Positions 52,207-61,057 of a stretch of 64,000 nucleotides of DNA are shown here, piece after piece. The translations under genes and the position numbers were made by a program. Under the pieces are notes generated by a model. It did no database searches, was not told the origin of the DNA, and worked only from the letters and a program-made list of their open reading frames with translations. Each line of letters starts with the position of its first letter. Position 1 is the first letter of the stretch. The stretch comes from Planctomycetota bacterium (GTDB taxonomy: Bacteria; Planctomycetota; Phycisphaerae; Sedimentisphaerales; Anaerohalosphaeraceae): positions 1-64,000 of the forward strand of contig DUZQ01000002.1 of the NCBI GenBank assembly GCA_013349435.1, read 5' to 3'.

Positions 52207-54081
52207 CTACAGGTCGAAGGGCGAGATATATTCGCCGAGCTTTTCTTTAGCGGCGTTTAGACGCGTTCTTTGGGTTTTGAAAACATCATAGACAACCTGC
52301 GGTGTATCGGGTACCTTAGTCTTATAGATTTCCTCAATCCTGTCTATCTTGGCCAGCAGTTTCGGCACACGAATCGCAAACTGCTCGGCATAGTTTTCCT
52401 TGGTAAAGTCTTCGTTCAACTCCCGTTTGAAAAGCTCCGCCAAGTCCTCGTATCCTGGAATCAGTCCGGTCGGCGTCTCGATTGCATCTACGTCCCCGTG
52501 TACTCTCAATTCCGCCCAAAGAACCCAGACCAGCTTGTCTAACATTCCGTTGAGGTACTTGCCGTCTTTGTCTCTTAGAAAATAGTTCACAGAAAAAATC
52601 AACGGCGGCCTATCGACACCCTGTGCAAAGTCGAGATTGTTTTGAATATACCTGCCCAACGGAAGCGATACAAAATCCATATTGCTCATGATATTGAACG
52701 TTCGCACGCCTTCTGCGCCCAAAGTAGCTGCGGTAGTCTCGGATTCGAGCATAGCGCCTTTTCCAACAATGCCCTCGGTCCAGTCAAAGGCCTGCTCAAC
52801 AGGAACAAGCGTATCGCTGTCGCGTCCCCCATAAATAATCGCACCTAAGGGCACCCCTTCCGGATTGTTCAAATTCTCATCGCGGTTGGAAAGATCCGAT
52901 ATGCGGACGGTATATCTTGCGTTTTTATGCGATGGACTTATTTCATTGCCCTTATCGTCGGTCTTGCCCTTGTGCCATTTGCCGCTGTAGTTTGTTCCCT
53001 CCGTTGGAAGCTCACAGCCCATTCCAAGCCAGTGAGGTTTGCCGTCGTCGGTAACCAGTACATTACCGAAGATTATTTCGCCCGGGTTAGTAAGTGCCTC
53101 ATAAATAACAGGATCATCGTCTGCATTTACGTCCCTTATGATACCGAAAATCCCGCTTTCAACATTAACACACCGTATTTCGCCGCCTTTTTTGCGCAAA
53201 TATGCAATATCATCGCCGACTATCGTTTGTCCCGGCAGCATTGATGTGGATGTCTTACCACACGCTGAGGGAAACGCACCCGTAAAGTACGTTACCCTGT
53301 CTTTGGGTCCGTGTACGCCCATAACGAACATGTGTTCAGCCAACCAGCCTTCTCTTGACGCCTTGTTTATAGCTAATCGCAGAGCAAGTTTCTTTAGGCC
53401 GATTGTGTTTCCGCCATATTGGGTGTTGGCCGAATATACTATATTTTCATCAAGATCAATATAGACTCTCCTCTTTTCTATATTTTTACTAACAAGAGCT
53501 TCAAGTTCGCCTTCGGAGTGCAGAAATCTGAAAAAATCCGGTGAATCGCCGATACTCTTGAATTGTTCATACCCAGGCCGATACAGCAGGCACTCACTGT
53601 GTGCAACATAAGGCGAATCTGTTATCTGAACGCAGGCAATAGAAAACTCCGAATTTGCAGGACCAAGACAGAAAAAGCATACAAGCATCTCTCTGCCGAC
53701 CATCGAGTCTTTCAAAAATCCAAGGACTTCCTTTGTCCCTTCCTCTTTATCCGTAGAATTCAGGCTTGCACCAAGGTCCTTTCCTTTTGCAAGGAGATAT
53801 TTTGTATTGGCCTTATCTCTTGCCTGGTCGTAAAAACCATCGAAATGACATGTATGTCCGTCTATCGCAAGTGCCTTTTCCTCTCCACTTTCTATGGCAC
53901 GATTTCGTATATACAACAAATCTTCATCTGAGTCATTGCAAACGAATACGGACGCCGGCCGGGTAAACTCAATCGCATCTGCAATAAACTTATGCATTTT
54001 AATGTTATTAATCGCTGTCAGCTTCTTCAGATTATCCTTGTCTAACCTTTGTTCCAACAATTCTTTGATATTATTCGACAT
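52207..54081 (-). CDS. pckG: Phosphoenolpyruvate carboxykinase (GTP)
   Basis: A 624-residue GTP-dependent PEPCK linking oxaloacetate and PEP. The active-site Cys/P-loop FPSACGKTS (near residue 270), GDDIAYLR, NVLVTDDGKPHW and the GRDSDT region are typical, as is the length. AAGGAA precedes ATG 54081 and a good promoter lies upstream. In an organism with a Wood-Ljungdahl pathway it would connect acetyl-CoA-derived oxaloacetate to gluconeogenesis. Confidence 0.97.
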   Translation of the reverse strand: MSNNIKELLEQRLDKDNLKKLTAINNIKMHKFIADAIEFTRPASVFVCNDSDEDLLYIRNRAIESGEEKALAIDGHTCHFDGFYDQARDKANTKYLLAKGKDLGASLNSTDKEEGTKEVLGFLKDSMVGREMLVCFFCLGPANSEFSIACVQITDSPYVAHSECLLYRPGYEQFKSIGDSPDFFRFLHSEGELEALVSKNIEKRRVYIDLDENIVYSANTQYGGNTIGLKKLALRLAINKASREGWLAEHMFVMGVHGPKDRVTYFTGAFPSACGKTSTSMLPGQTIVGDDIAYLRKKGGEIRCVNVESGIFGIIRDVNADDDPVIYEALTNPGEIIFGNVLVTDDGKPHWLGMGCELPTEGTNYSGKWHKGKTDDKGNEISPSHKNARYTVRISDLSNRDENLNNPEGVPLGAIIYGGRDSDTLVPVEQAFDWTEGIVGKGAMLESETTAATLGAEGVRTFNIMSNMDFVSLPLGRYIQNNLDFAQGVDRPPLIFSVNYFLRDKDGKYLNGMLDKLVWVLWAELRVHGDVDAIETPTGLIPGYEDLAELFKRELNEDFTKENYAEQFAIRVPKLLAKIDRIEEIYKTKVPDTPQVVYDVFKTQRTRLNAAKEKLGEYISPFDL

Positions 54082-54135
54082 CTCAGTTTCCTTATACTTT
54101 CATAAGCTTTATTTACATTTACCAAAATCCCGGCG

Positions 54136-54164
54136 ATTCTAATTGCATCAACCCATTAAGTCAA
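54136..54164 (-). promoter_or_regulatory. Sigma70-like promoter for pckG
   Basis: On the minus strand, TTGACT (54164-54159), a 17-bp spacer and TAGAAT (54141-54136) lie 55 bp before the pckG start. Confidence 0.6.
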
Positions 54165-54311
54165 ATGATTTTCGTTATATTACATTATTCCTATAGATTT
54201 TGTAAACATCATTTCGAACCTTAAACTATAATTTATTTATTTTATATCATGAATATATGTGTTCTGTTATATAAATAATAATAATTGGATAAAAGTGGTA
54301 TAGCTCTAATG

Positions 54312-54327
54312 CGTAATATATATTACG
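54312..54327. promoter_or_regulatory. 16-bp perfect AT-rich palindrome between parB and pckG
   Basis: CGTAATAT-ATATTACG lies downstream of parB and upstream of the pckG promoter. It could be an operator; no protein can be named. Confidence 0.4.
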
Positions 54328-54358
54328 GTTTTTGTCTGCAACTTGCTCTTTTGACCAC

Positions 54359-55303
54359 TTAAACGTTCTCTGTCCGTGAAAGCCCCATTTTTTCTGTCAA
54401 TCTGTCAAATTCGTCAAGTGAATAAAAATCTATTATTATTCTTCCTCTGTTGCTGCGGTTTCTTTTGCTTATGGTAACCTTTGTTCCAAGTATCTCCTGT
54501 AATCTTTTCTCAAGGTCTAATATATGAGGCGGTGTTTCAACAACCTTTACTTTTTTACCAGAAACCTGAAGTGCTTTTCTAACCAATCTTTCCACTTCCC
54601 TAACACTAAGCCGGCCTGCAAGTGCCCTGTTGGCAAGTTTCCTTCGCAACTCATCAGTCGGAAGCGACAGTATGGCACGTGCATGACCCATGCTAAGCTG
54701 CCCAGCCGATAACATTTTCTTGATTTCTTCAGGCAAGTCCAACAGCCTAAGATAGTTAGCTACTACAGAACGGTCTTCTCCAAGCCTTTTGGCAGCATCG
54801 GTTTGCGTCAAAGAGAAGGTGTTTATATAGTTTTGATAAGCCATAGCCCTTTCCAACGGATTAAGGTCTGCGCGGTGAATATTCTCAACAAGTGCAAGTT
54901 CCAACATCTCTGCATCATCTGCTTTTCTAACCAGGGCAGGCACCTCATTCAGGCCGGCGATCTTCGCCGCGCGTAGCCTTCTCTCTCCTGCAATAATCTC
55001 AAAACCGTCGCCTGTTTCCCTCACAAGGATCGGCTGAATGATGCCCTTGACACGAATCGACTCAGCAAGCTCGCGTAGCTCATCATCATCATATCGCATC
55101 CTTGGTTGATAAGGATTTGATTTTATAGCTTCTATACGCAATTTGCGAGTAGATAATTGTAACTCTTTGTCAGGACTATACTTAGCTGGTCTTGCGGCGT
55201 GTTTCTCCTGAAGGCTTTCTTCCTGGGCTTTGGTTATCGGACCCAGCAGTGCATCCAGACCCATGCCCAGATGACGACGTTGGCGTTCTGGTTTGTCAAC
55301 CAT
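54359..55303 (-). CDS. parB: Chromosome-partitioning protein ParB
   Basis: A 314-residue ParB/Spo0J CTPase-clamp protein. The N-terminal RRHLGMGLDALLG, the ParB box NPYQPR, the CTP-binding GERRLRAAK (about 110-120) and ENIHRADLNPLE blocks and the helix-turn-helix region TQTDAAKRLGEDRSVVANYLRLL are intact, followed by a C-terminal dimer domain. ATG 55303 has AAGGAG upstream; earlier in-frame codons are rejected. A perfect parS site lies 127 bp before the start. No parA is in the window, which is unusual because the two are commonly adjacent. Confidence 0.96.
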   Translation of the reverse strand: MVDKPERQRRHLGMGLDALLGPITKAQEESLQEKHAARPAKYSPDKELQLSTRKLRIEAIKSNPYQPRMRYDDDELRELAESIRVKGIIQPILVRETGDGFEIIAGERRLRAAKIAGLNEVPALVRKADDAEMLELALVENIHRADLNPLERAMAYQNYINTFSLTQTDAAKRLGEDRSVVANYLRLLDLPEEIKKMLSAGQLSMGHARAILSLPTDELRRKLANRALAGRLSVREVERLVRKALQVSGKKVKVVETPPHILDLEKRLQEILGTKVTISKRNRSNRGRIIIDFYSLDEFDRLTEKMGLSRTENV

Positions 55304-55429
55304 AACGTGCTCCTTCACAAAATGTTTCAAAATCGAACTACTTAAATTCCCATTCACAAGACATGTTTCGACTAATGTATTGTAAAAACTGGAGCCTTGC
55401 AAGAGAATTTTCTAAGTCGAACAATAAAA

Positions 55430-55445
55430 TGTTCCACGTGAAACA
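55430..55445. promoter_or_regulatory. parS centromere site
   Basis: TGTTCCACGTGAAACA matches the bacterial chromosomal parS consensus (TGTTnCACGTGAAACA) at every position and is a perfect palindrome. Its place beside parB indicates an origin-proximal chromosomal location. Confidence 0.93.
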
Positions 55446-56423
55446 CTTTTCACACATTACCTCTTTCTTTTTTTACATTTTATAATCTTTCTGCTACTCT
55501 TTAAACTATTCCGTTATAACCTTTTCCAGATTATCTGCGTTAAGAAGTCATGCCTCTCGATTGTGCTATGCGAGCTTTTGGTTAATATTAACACAAGCCA
55601 AGCCGCTCCCGCCGCTATTGTCGAGAGCGATTCAGCCGAACGCCCTATTATGAGGATGTTTCGCTAACGGAAGCCGAGCCGCACACCCGGCCGAATCAAG
55701 CTGCAGAATAAGAAAGTTCTCAAAATGACCTTTTTTGCCGTCAAGCTTACTGAAGCGCCAGACTTGCCCCCTGTCATTCCGAACGGAGCGAAGCGGAGTG
55801 AAGAACACCATGCTTACGAACGATAGAGATTCTTCGCTGCGCCCAGAATGACCTTGTGTGAAACGCAGGGCTAAATTAACTGGATGCCGGATTTAATCCG
55901 GCATGACAATAGAATCACCAAAACAAAAACGCGGCGGCGCGAGCCGCCCGAAAGACAATTTTATTATTCCACCATTTGATTCGGCAGCTTGCGCGGCACG
56001 GCTTCTGCTCTGATTCGGCCGCTTGCGCCGCGGCGAGACCGCGTCTCGACGGGTGCGCGGGCACAAGCAATGTAGATTTTAGATTTTATATTGAATTGAG
56101 ATTCTTCGCGGAGCCTGTCCTTGAGCGAAGCGAAGGGCTCAGAATGACATGTGGGCGCTCCGAATGACAGGATTGCTTATGAGTTTATCAATAAAGCACT
56201 TAAAGACAATACCCGACTAAGACCAGTCAGTTTGTGTTATAAAAACAAGCTTTGCTGTTTTTATAGGTCATGTTAATTCATAAATCTCTGCGCTCTTTGG
56301 TGCATCAGAAGTAAAAGATGCAAATTGTCTTTTCATGCACAATATAACATATTGTATGTTGTTATATTACCGAATATATTGTTTTGTATTGTTTTATTTA
56401 GAAAGAGCCAGTCATCTTTGAGC
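55446..56423. repeat. Gene-free region with dispersed repeat copy B
   Basis: From parS to the nnrD promoter there is no convincing gene. It holds the palindrome GTTAATATTAAC (55581-55592), dispersed repeat copy B (55835-56012, matching 1-265), and a CAGAATGAC...GAATGAC fragment (56139-56168) repeated at 60783-60811. No clear DnaA-box cluster is visible, so I do not call an origin here. Confidence 0.65.
56238..56265. other. AT-rich perfect hairpin
   Basis: TATAAAAACA (56238-56247) pairs with TGTTTTTATA (56256-56265) around AGCTTTGC. An outer GACC/GGTC pair (56221, 56266) can extend it. The A and T runs lie within the stem, so it could act as a two-way terminator-like element or a cruciform. 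Confidence 0.55.
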
Positions 56424-56452
56424 TTGACATTTTGCTTTTTCCACCTAATAAT
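56424..56452 (+). promoter_or_regulatory. Likely promoter for nnrD
   Basis: TTGACA (56424-56429), then AATAAT at 56447-56452 with a 17-bp spacer, or TAATAA with 16 bp, about 36 bp before the nnrD start. Confidence 0.5.
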
Positions 56453-56487
56453 AACATTTATGCTGATAACGACTGGATGATAGAGAT

Positions 56488-57354
56488 ATGCAAATAATAG
56501 AAAACATCCCGAAACTAAACTCAAGAGCGACTGATGCTCATAAAGGCGATTTCGGCAAGGTTTGTATCGTAGGCGGCAGTATTGGTATGAGCGGGGCAGC
56601 GGCTATCGCAGGACGGGCTGCACTTAGAGCGGGGGCGGGCCTTGTCCGCGTTGCAACGCCAAGAAGCGTCTTGCCGATAGTAGCTTCAATCGAGCCTTCC
56701 TATACGACGATACCGCTGCCCGAAGATGAGACAGGTTGCATATCGGCTGATGCTGTCGGTGTGGTGCTGCAACTTACTCGGCAAAATGATGTAATTGCGT
56801 TTGGGCCTGGTGTGCGTGTGGCTGCCGGTGTTCGACTTGTTCTGGAGACTTTAATTGCACAAGATGGGCTAAGATTGTTGATTGACGCCGACGGTCTGAA
56901 CTGTCTGGCTAAAAGTATCGACTGGCTCGAAAGAAAAAAGGCCGAGCTTATCTTAACTCCACATCCGGGAGAGATGAAAAGACTGTGGGCGAGAATCTTT
57001 AGAGAACCAATGCCGGCTGACAGAACCGCCCAGGCTGTGAAACTTGCTTTGAAAGCAAACTGTACGGTTGTGCTAAAAGGGGCGGAGACGGTCGTTACTG
57101 ACGGCGACAGGATTTATGTGAATACGAGCGGTAATCCGGGTATGGCAACGGCAGGGTCCGGCGATGTTCTGACCGGTGTGATAACGGCACTTGCAGGGCA
57201 GGGACTTGACGACTTCGACGCGGCGGTATTCGGCGTTTATATCCACGGCCTTGCAGGCGATATCGCCGCTGAGAAGGTCGGCCAGGTAAGCCTAATCACA
57301 ACTGATATTATTGATTCTTTAGGTGAGGCCTTTACCCGTCACCACAAGGGATAA
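56488..57354 (+). CDS. nnrD: ADP-dependent (S)-NAD(P)H-hydrate dehydratase
   Basis: A 288-residue ribokinase-fold enzyme that repairs hydrated NAD(P)H. Family motifs HKGDFGKVCIVGGSIGMSGA (near 18-37), GPGV, LIDADGLN, LTPHPGEMKRL, VVLKGAETVV and GNPGMATAGSGDVLTG are present. Only the dehydratase half is here; the usual fused epimerase domain (NnrE) is absent. The next gene starts 20 bp later. Confidence 0.93.
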   Translation: MQIIENIPKLNSRATDAHKGDFGKVCIVGGSIGMSGAAAIAGRAALRAGAGLVRVATPRSVLPIVASIEPSYTTIPLPEDETGCISADAVGVVLQLTRQNDVIAFGPGVRVAAGVRLVLETLIAQDGLRLLIDADGLNCLAKSIDWLERKKAELILTPHPGEMKRLWARIFREPMPADRTAQAVKLALKANCTVVLKGAETVVTDGDRIYVNTSGNPGMATAGSGDVLTGVITALAGQGLDDFDAAVFGVYIHGLAGDIAAEKVGQVSLITTDIIDSLGEAFTRHHKG

Positions 57355-57374
57355 ACGAAAAGAGCAAGCAGCCC

Positions 57375-57908
57375 ATGGCTGGAACCGAAATAATCACCGA
57401 CGCCGATATATACACGAAGGTTTTGCTCGGCCCGATTCTCAAGGCTGAAAAATTTCTCTGGCTGGGCACAAGCGACCTTAAGGACCTGCACATTGAAAAA
57501 AAAGGTTCGATGGTGCCGTTTCTTGAGGTTCTTGCGGCTTTGGCAAAAAGACATGTCTCGATAAGACTCATCCACGCCAAGGAGCCGGGGCCGGCATTTC
57601 GGCGCGATTTTGACAAGTATCCGGTTCTCATCAAGGGGATGGAGCGGATTTTGTGTCCGCGTGTGCATTTTAAGTCGGTAGTAGTTGACGGACAATTCGC
57701 CTATACCGGAAGCGCAAACCTTACCGGTGCTGGGATGGGTGCAAAGAGTGCGAACAGGAGAAACTTCGAGGCAGGTATCATTACCACCGACAAAAAGCTC
57801 ATCGAGAAAATTATGGACCAGTTCGACGGTGTATGGATGGGCCGGCACTGCCCCGACTGCGGCAGAAAGAAATTTTGCGCCGACTATAAAGATATTTTGC
57901 AGAAATGA
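57375..57908 (+). CDS. Single-HKD phospholipase-D-like protein
   Basis: A 177-residue PLD-superfamily protein with one HxKxxxxD motif, VHFKSVVVDGQFAYTGSANLT (His about residue 98). Such short members usually dimerise to form the active site; some are nucleases. The C-terminus has CPDCGRKKFC, a possible zinc knuckle (near 158-167). It is probably co-transcribed with nnrD. Substrate unknown. Confidence 0.8.
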   Translation: MAGTEIITDADIYTKVLLGPILKAEKFLWLGTSDLKDLHIEKKGSMVPFLEVLAALAKRHVSIRLIHAKEPGPAFRRDFDKYPVLIKGMERILCPRVHFKSVVVDGQFAYTGSANLTGAGMGAKSANRRNFEAGIITTDKKLIEKIMDQFDGVWMGRHCPDCGRKKFCADYKDILQK

Positions 57909-58007
57909 CACTGTTTTGCTTCAGACACAGATTCACACGGATTAACACTGTTCTTTTAAATAAGTTTTAGACGCTGGTTGTTTTTCAACCGGGAAAATAG
58001 AAAAAGA

Positions 58008-58055
58008 ACGTCCAACGTCGAACGTTCAACATCCAACGCCGAATGCGGAGCCGCT
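58008..58055. repeat. Short dispersed repeat (copy 1)
   Basis: The words TCGAACGTTCAAC and CAACGCCGAATG seen here recur in the same order at 59629-59659. The rest of the 57909-58154 gap shows no gene. Confidence 0.65.
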
Positions 58056-58154
58056 GCGCGGGCTATTCTAATTGCGGGGGGAAAGAAGGTTGAAGGAATA
58101 GGGGAACTTGTTATTTTGTAGCGTGAAAATAAATACTTCAGAGAGTAAAAGCTC

Positions 58155-59270
58155 ATGGCCCAGGCAACACCTAAATTTAGCCAGTCCCAGTACGACATGC
58201 TCAAACGCTGCTCGGAAAAAGGGGATATGACCGAATGGAACCAGTGGCGAAAGGATAATCCCAAAGAGGAGATTTTTCTAGAAGGTGCCGACCTTCGTGG
58301 TTCTCATCTACAGCGTGCATTTCTCAGTTATGCCCATTTGGAAAAGGCAAAGCTGATGGGTGCTCATCTGGAAGGTGCCAAACTTTATGAAGCACATCTG
58401 GAGGGTGCAAATCTCTTAGCTGCGTATTTGAATGGTGCAAATTTTATGTTTGCCAACTTAAATGATGCGATCTTGAACAGTGCCGATTTGAAAGGTGCGC
58501 AATTTTTCAATGCCCAATTGAAAGGCACATATCTCATTGAAGTGTCTATAGAAGGGGCAAGTTTTGAGAAAGCTATTGTTGATGGTTCGACTTTTCTTTG
58601 GGAATGCAAAGTCGATCGCCGTTTTGCTCACAAAAAAGGTACGAATTTTATTGGTGTTGGGCTCGATAGACTTCGTATAGACTCAGCCACAAAACAGCTT
58701 TTAGAATATAATATAAGACGCAGGAACTGGGAGGAGTGGTATAAAGAGCATAGGTTTTTGCGATGGCCGGTGAAGGGGTTCTGGTTGTTAAGTGATTATG
58801 GCTTGTCGACTTGGCAGGTAATCAAGGCATTTATGATATTTGCGGTGGTTTTTGCGGCGTTGTTTTATTCATGGGGAGCGGTGGATTATTATGGAATGGG
58901 TATAAAGGAACGCCCAGGTGTGGTGAGCAACATGTTTGTCTTGGAAACCGGCGACCCCGTGTCATGGTGCGAGGTTCCAATTCGGGCTTTGTACTTTTCC
59001 GTTGTTACAATGACAACGTTGGGCTTCGGAGATATGTACGCTAACGTCGCGGTCTTTTCTGACAATCCCTATGCAAATGCTCGCAGTGGTTGGGGTCATT
59101 TTCTATTAATGATACAGGTGATTTTAGGATATGTTCTGTTGGGGGCCATGGTGACGCGGTTTGCGGTTCTGTTTACGGCAGGTGGACCGTCAGGGAAATT
59201 CACGGAGATGGATGGAAAAACGAAAAAGAAGTTAGAGGAGATAAGGGCAAAAAAGATTGAAGAAATTTAA
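58155..59270 (+). CDS. Pentapeptide-repeat protein fused to a two-TM potassium-type channel
   Basis: A 371-residue protein. Residues about 41-145 are pentapeptide repeats (LEGADLRGSHLQRAF, LEGANLLAAYLNGANF and more), which should form a right-handed quadrilateral beta-helix. The C-terminal half carries a two-transmembrane ion channel: first helix near 220-240, selectivity filter VTMTTLGFGDMYAN (near 290), second helix near 320-345. A basic tail ends the protein. This fusion is known in cyanobacteria and planctomycetes; the signal sensed by the repeats is unknown. It has good gene-like composition amid repeat-rich DNA. Confidence 0.85.
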   Translation: MAQATPKFSQSQYDMLKRCSEKGDMTEWNQWRKDNPKEEIFLEGADLRGSHLQRAFLSYAHLEKAKLMGAHLEGAKLYEAHLEGANLLAAYLNGANFMFANLNDAILNSADLKGAQFFNAQLKGTYLIEVSIEGASFEKAIVDGSTFLWECKVDRRFAHKKGTNFIGVGLDRLRIDSATKQLLEYNIRRRNWEEWYKEHRFLRWPVKGFWLLSDYGLSTWQVIKAFMIFAVVFAALFYSWGAVDYYGMGIKERPGVVSNMFVLETGDPVSWCEVPIRALYFSVVTMTTLGFGDMYANVAVFSDNPYANARSGWGHFLLMIQVILGYVLLGAMVTRFAVLFTAGGPSGKFTEMDGKTKKKLEEIRAKKIEEI

Positions 59271-59765
59271 GGTGTCCGGTAATTCGTCGCTCGTCGTTCG
59301 TCGCTCGTGGCTCGTGGTTGAGATTCTTCGCTTCGGCTCAGAATGACGGCGGGGTTACGCTCGTCGCTAGAAACTTGTTACTCGTATGTTTAGATTCTTC
59401 ACTTCACTTTTTTCCGTTCAGAATGACCTTGCGCTTAAGTTTGGGGCTCTGTAACAATGGAAAGAAAACACGGCCAAATAAGTTTGACCGTGCCACCCAT
59501 TGTTTTTCCAGTCCAAACAAGATTGACCGTGGCACCCATGTGATGCTGTTTAAATAGATTCCTCCGCTTAGTCCCGCTTTGCAAATGCTGCGCAGGACTG
59601 CGGTCGGAATGACCAACTCAACTTTCAACATCGAACGTTCAACTTTCAACGCCGAATGTGGAAGCGCTTCGCTTTACTGTTTAATATAGCAAAATTGGTG
59701 CGAGATTTCGCACCCTACCCAAAAATCGCGTGGGCGGCAAGCTGCCCATGCTACCGACTGTCCAT
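59271..59765. repeat. Repeat-rich intergenic region
   Basis: A 495-bp gap with several repeat fragments: GTCGCTCGT-type short repeats (about 59284-59320), a 38-bp block at 59431-59468 found identically at 60816-60853, a TTGACCGTG(G)CACCCAT direct repeat (about 59482 and 59522), and the second copy of the 58008 repeat (59621-59671). No gene is evident. Confidence 0.7.
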
Positions 59766-60512
59766 CTATAGATTCAAATGCTGCCGAAACTCATCATAAT
59801 TTATTTCAATGCAGTTATCTGTAAGCTGGTTAAGCCTTCTGGCACCACCGGGCAACAGTTTCCCATTCCGAGCACGGAAAACAACATTGACAACAATTTT
59901 TCCAAAGTCTTTGACGGCCTGCACCGCCGGCACATAATCCTGGTCACCCGACACAATTACTGCCACGTCATAGATGTCGCGGAGAACAATTAAGTCAGTT
60001 GCGAGTTTTACATCCACAGCCTTTTCCTTACCCAGTGAGTCATCAAACAGGTTATATGTTATCGCTCCTGCACGCCGGAATTCAACGCGAGACCACCGTG
60101 AAGATATGCCATCCTGCAATTTCCTCCAACCTTCAAAGCGGTATCTCATGCTGTTTTGCCGATGATGGAGTCTGCCAACGATTTCCTTCATCTTCGCAGT
60201 CAATTCCTCACCCTCTAATTCCTTTAGTTGGCTGTGACTCCACTTATCTTTACATAGAAGTCTTTTCAGGACTTCGGGGTTACTTTCGGCGCTCGGGAAT
60301 TTATATGGAAAGAAGTCTAATAACTGGATGACATACCAATAAGTTCTTACTCTTTCACCACCAAGAATGGCTTTCGACACAAACCAGTCAAATAACGTGT
60401 CCCAATTAGCCTGCTTGGGAAGATAATCATTAGAATTGAACTGATCAAATAAGTTTACTATTGAATAACGGAAATTCTCTCCATCCACAAATACACAAAT
60501 TCTCTGTGCCAC
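59766..60512 (-). CDS. NYN-domain (PIN-like) putative ribonuclease
   Basis: A 248-residue protein of the LabA/DUF88 NYN group. Three acidic clusters expected for metal binding are visible: VFVDGENFRYSI (8-19), EKAVDVKLATDLIVL (about 168-182) and VIVSGDQDYVPAVQ (about 190-203). The central part (about 85-150) is a helical insertion rich in basic and aromatic residues. It starts with GTG 60512, 11 nt after AAGGAG. A terminator hairpin lies directly upstream of that ribosome site. Its RNA target is unknown. Confidence 0.82.
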   Translation of the reverse strand: MAQRICVFVDGENFRYSIVNLFDQFNSNDYLPKQANWDTLFDWFVSKAILGGERVRTYWYVIQLLDFFPYKFPSAESNPEVLKRLLCKDKWSHSQLKELEGEELTAKMKEIVGRLHHRQNSMRYRFEGWRKLQDGISSRWSRVEFRRAGAITYNLFDDSLGKEKAVDVKLATDLIVLRDIYDVAVIVSGDQDYVPAVQAVKDFGKIVVNVVFRARNGKLLPGGARRLNQLTDNCIEINYDEFRQHLNL

Positions 60513-61057
60513 TTTTTATTTTACTCCTTATAAAAAATGCGGGAGGCACGCAACCTCCCGCGATAGTATCTTGCCTGGGCCGCAACCCAAGCTCACACAA
60601 TTATCATAACTTATTCTCAATGTATTATCGGAAATCAGAGGGAAAAGTTCAAGTCAAAACTATAAGAAAATCAAAAAATTACAAAAAATTTGACGAAACA
60701 GAACGATTAATCGCCCTGAGTAAACTTACTCTGCTGTTCTGGATTAGCTATGATTCAATTCACTTGGGTACATGTATGCGCCCCAGAATGACGTGTGGGT
60801 GCTCGGAATGACCCCGCGCTTAAGTTTGGGGCTCTGTAACAATGGAAAGAAAAAAAACGGCCAAACAACCCTTCGGCTACGCTCAGGACATGGTTTGACA
60901 ATGGCAATCATCGCTTCGCTTGGCTTGGGCTATTTTATATCGCCCATTCAGGGCTTTTTGTTTTTTGGGTGTTCCCTTTGTTTCCCAGGGCTGCGCTTCC
61001 CTTGCCCCGGGCTATATTATACCGCCCCTTCGGGGCTGATGCCGAGACGCTTAAAAA
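60513..61057. repeat. Repeat-rich intergenic region between NYN gene and RND pump
   Basis: Besides the terminator at 60531-60561 this 545-bp gap holds the second CAGAATGACGTGTGGG fragment (60783-60811) and the second 38-bp block (60816-60853), then GC-rich sequence with GCCC-GGGC inverted words (about 60925-61030). No gene is evident. Confidence 0.65.
60531..60561 (-). terminator. Intrinsic terminator upstream of the NYN gene
   Basis: On the minus strand GCGGGAGG (60561-60554) pairs with CCTCCCGC (60546-60539), and a T-rich run ATTTTTTA follows at 60538-60531. The ribosome site and start of the NYN gene come immediately after. It could end transcripts arriving from the RND side or act as an attenuator in the NYN leader. 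Confidence 0.7.

Noticed and set aside
55304..56487. Replication origin beside parB/parS
   Set aside because: No cluster of DnaA boxes (TTATNCACA) or dnaA gene could be seen; parS alone does not define an origin.
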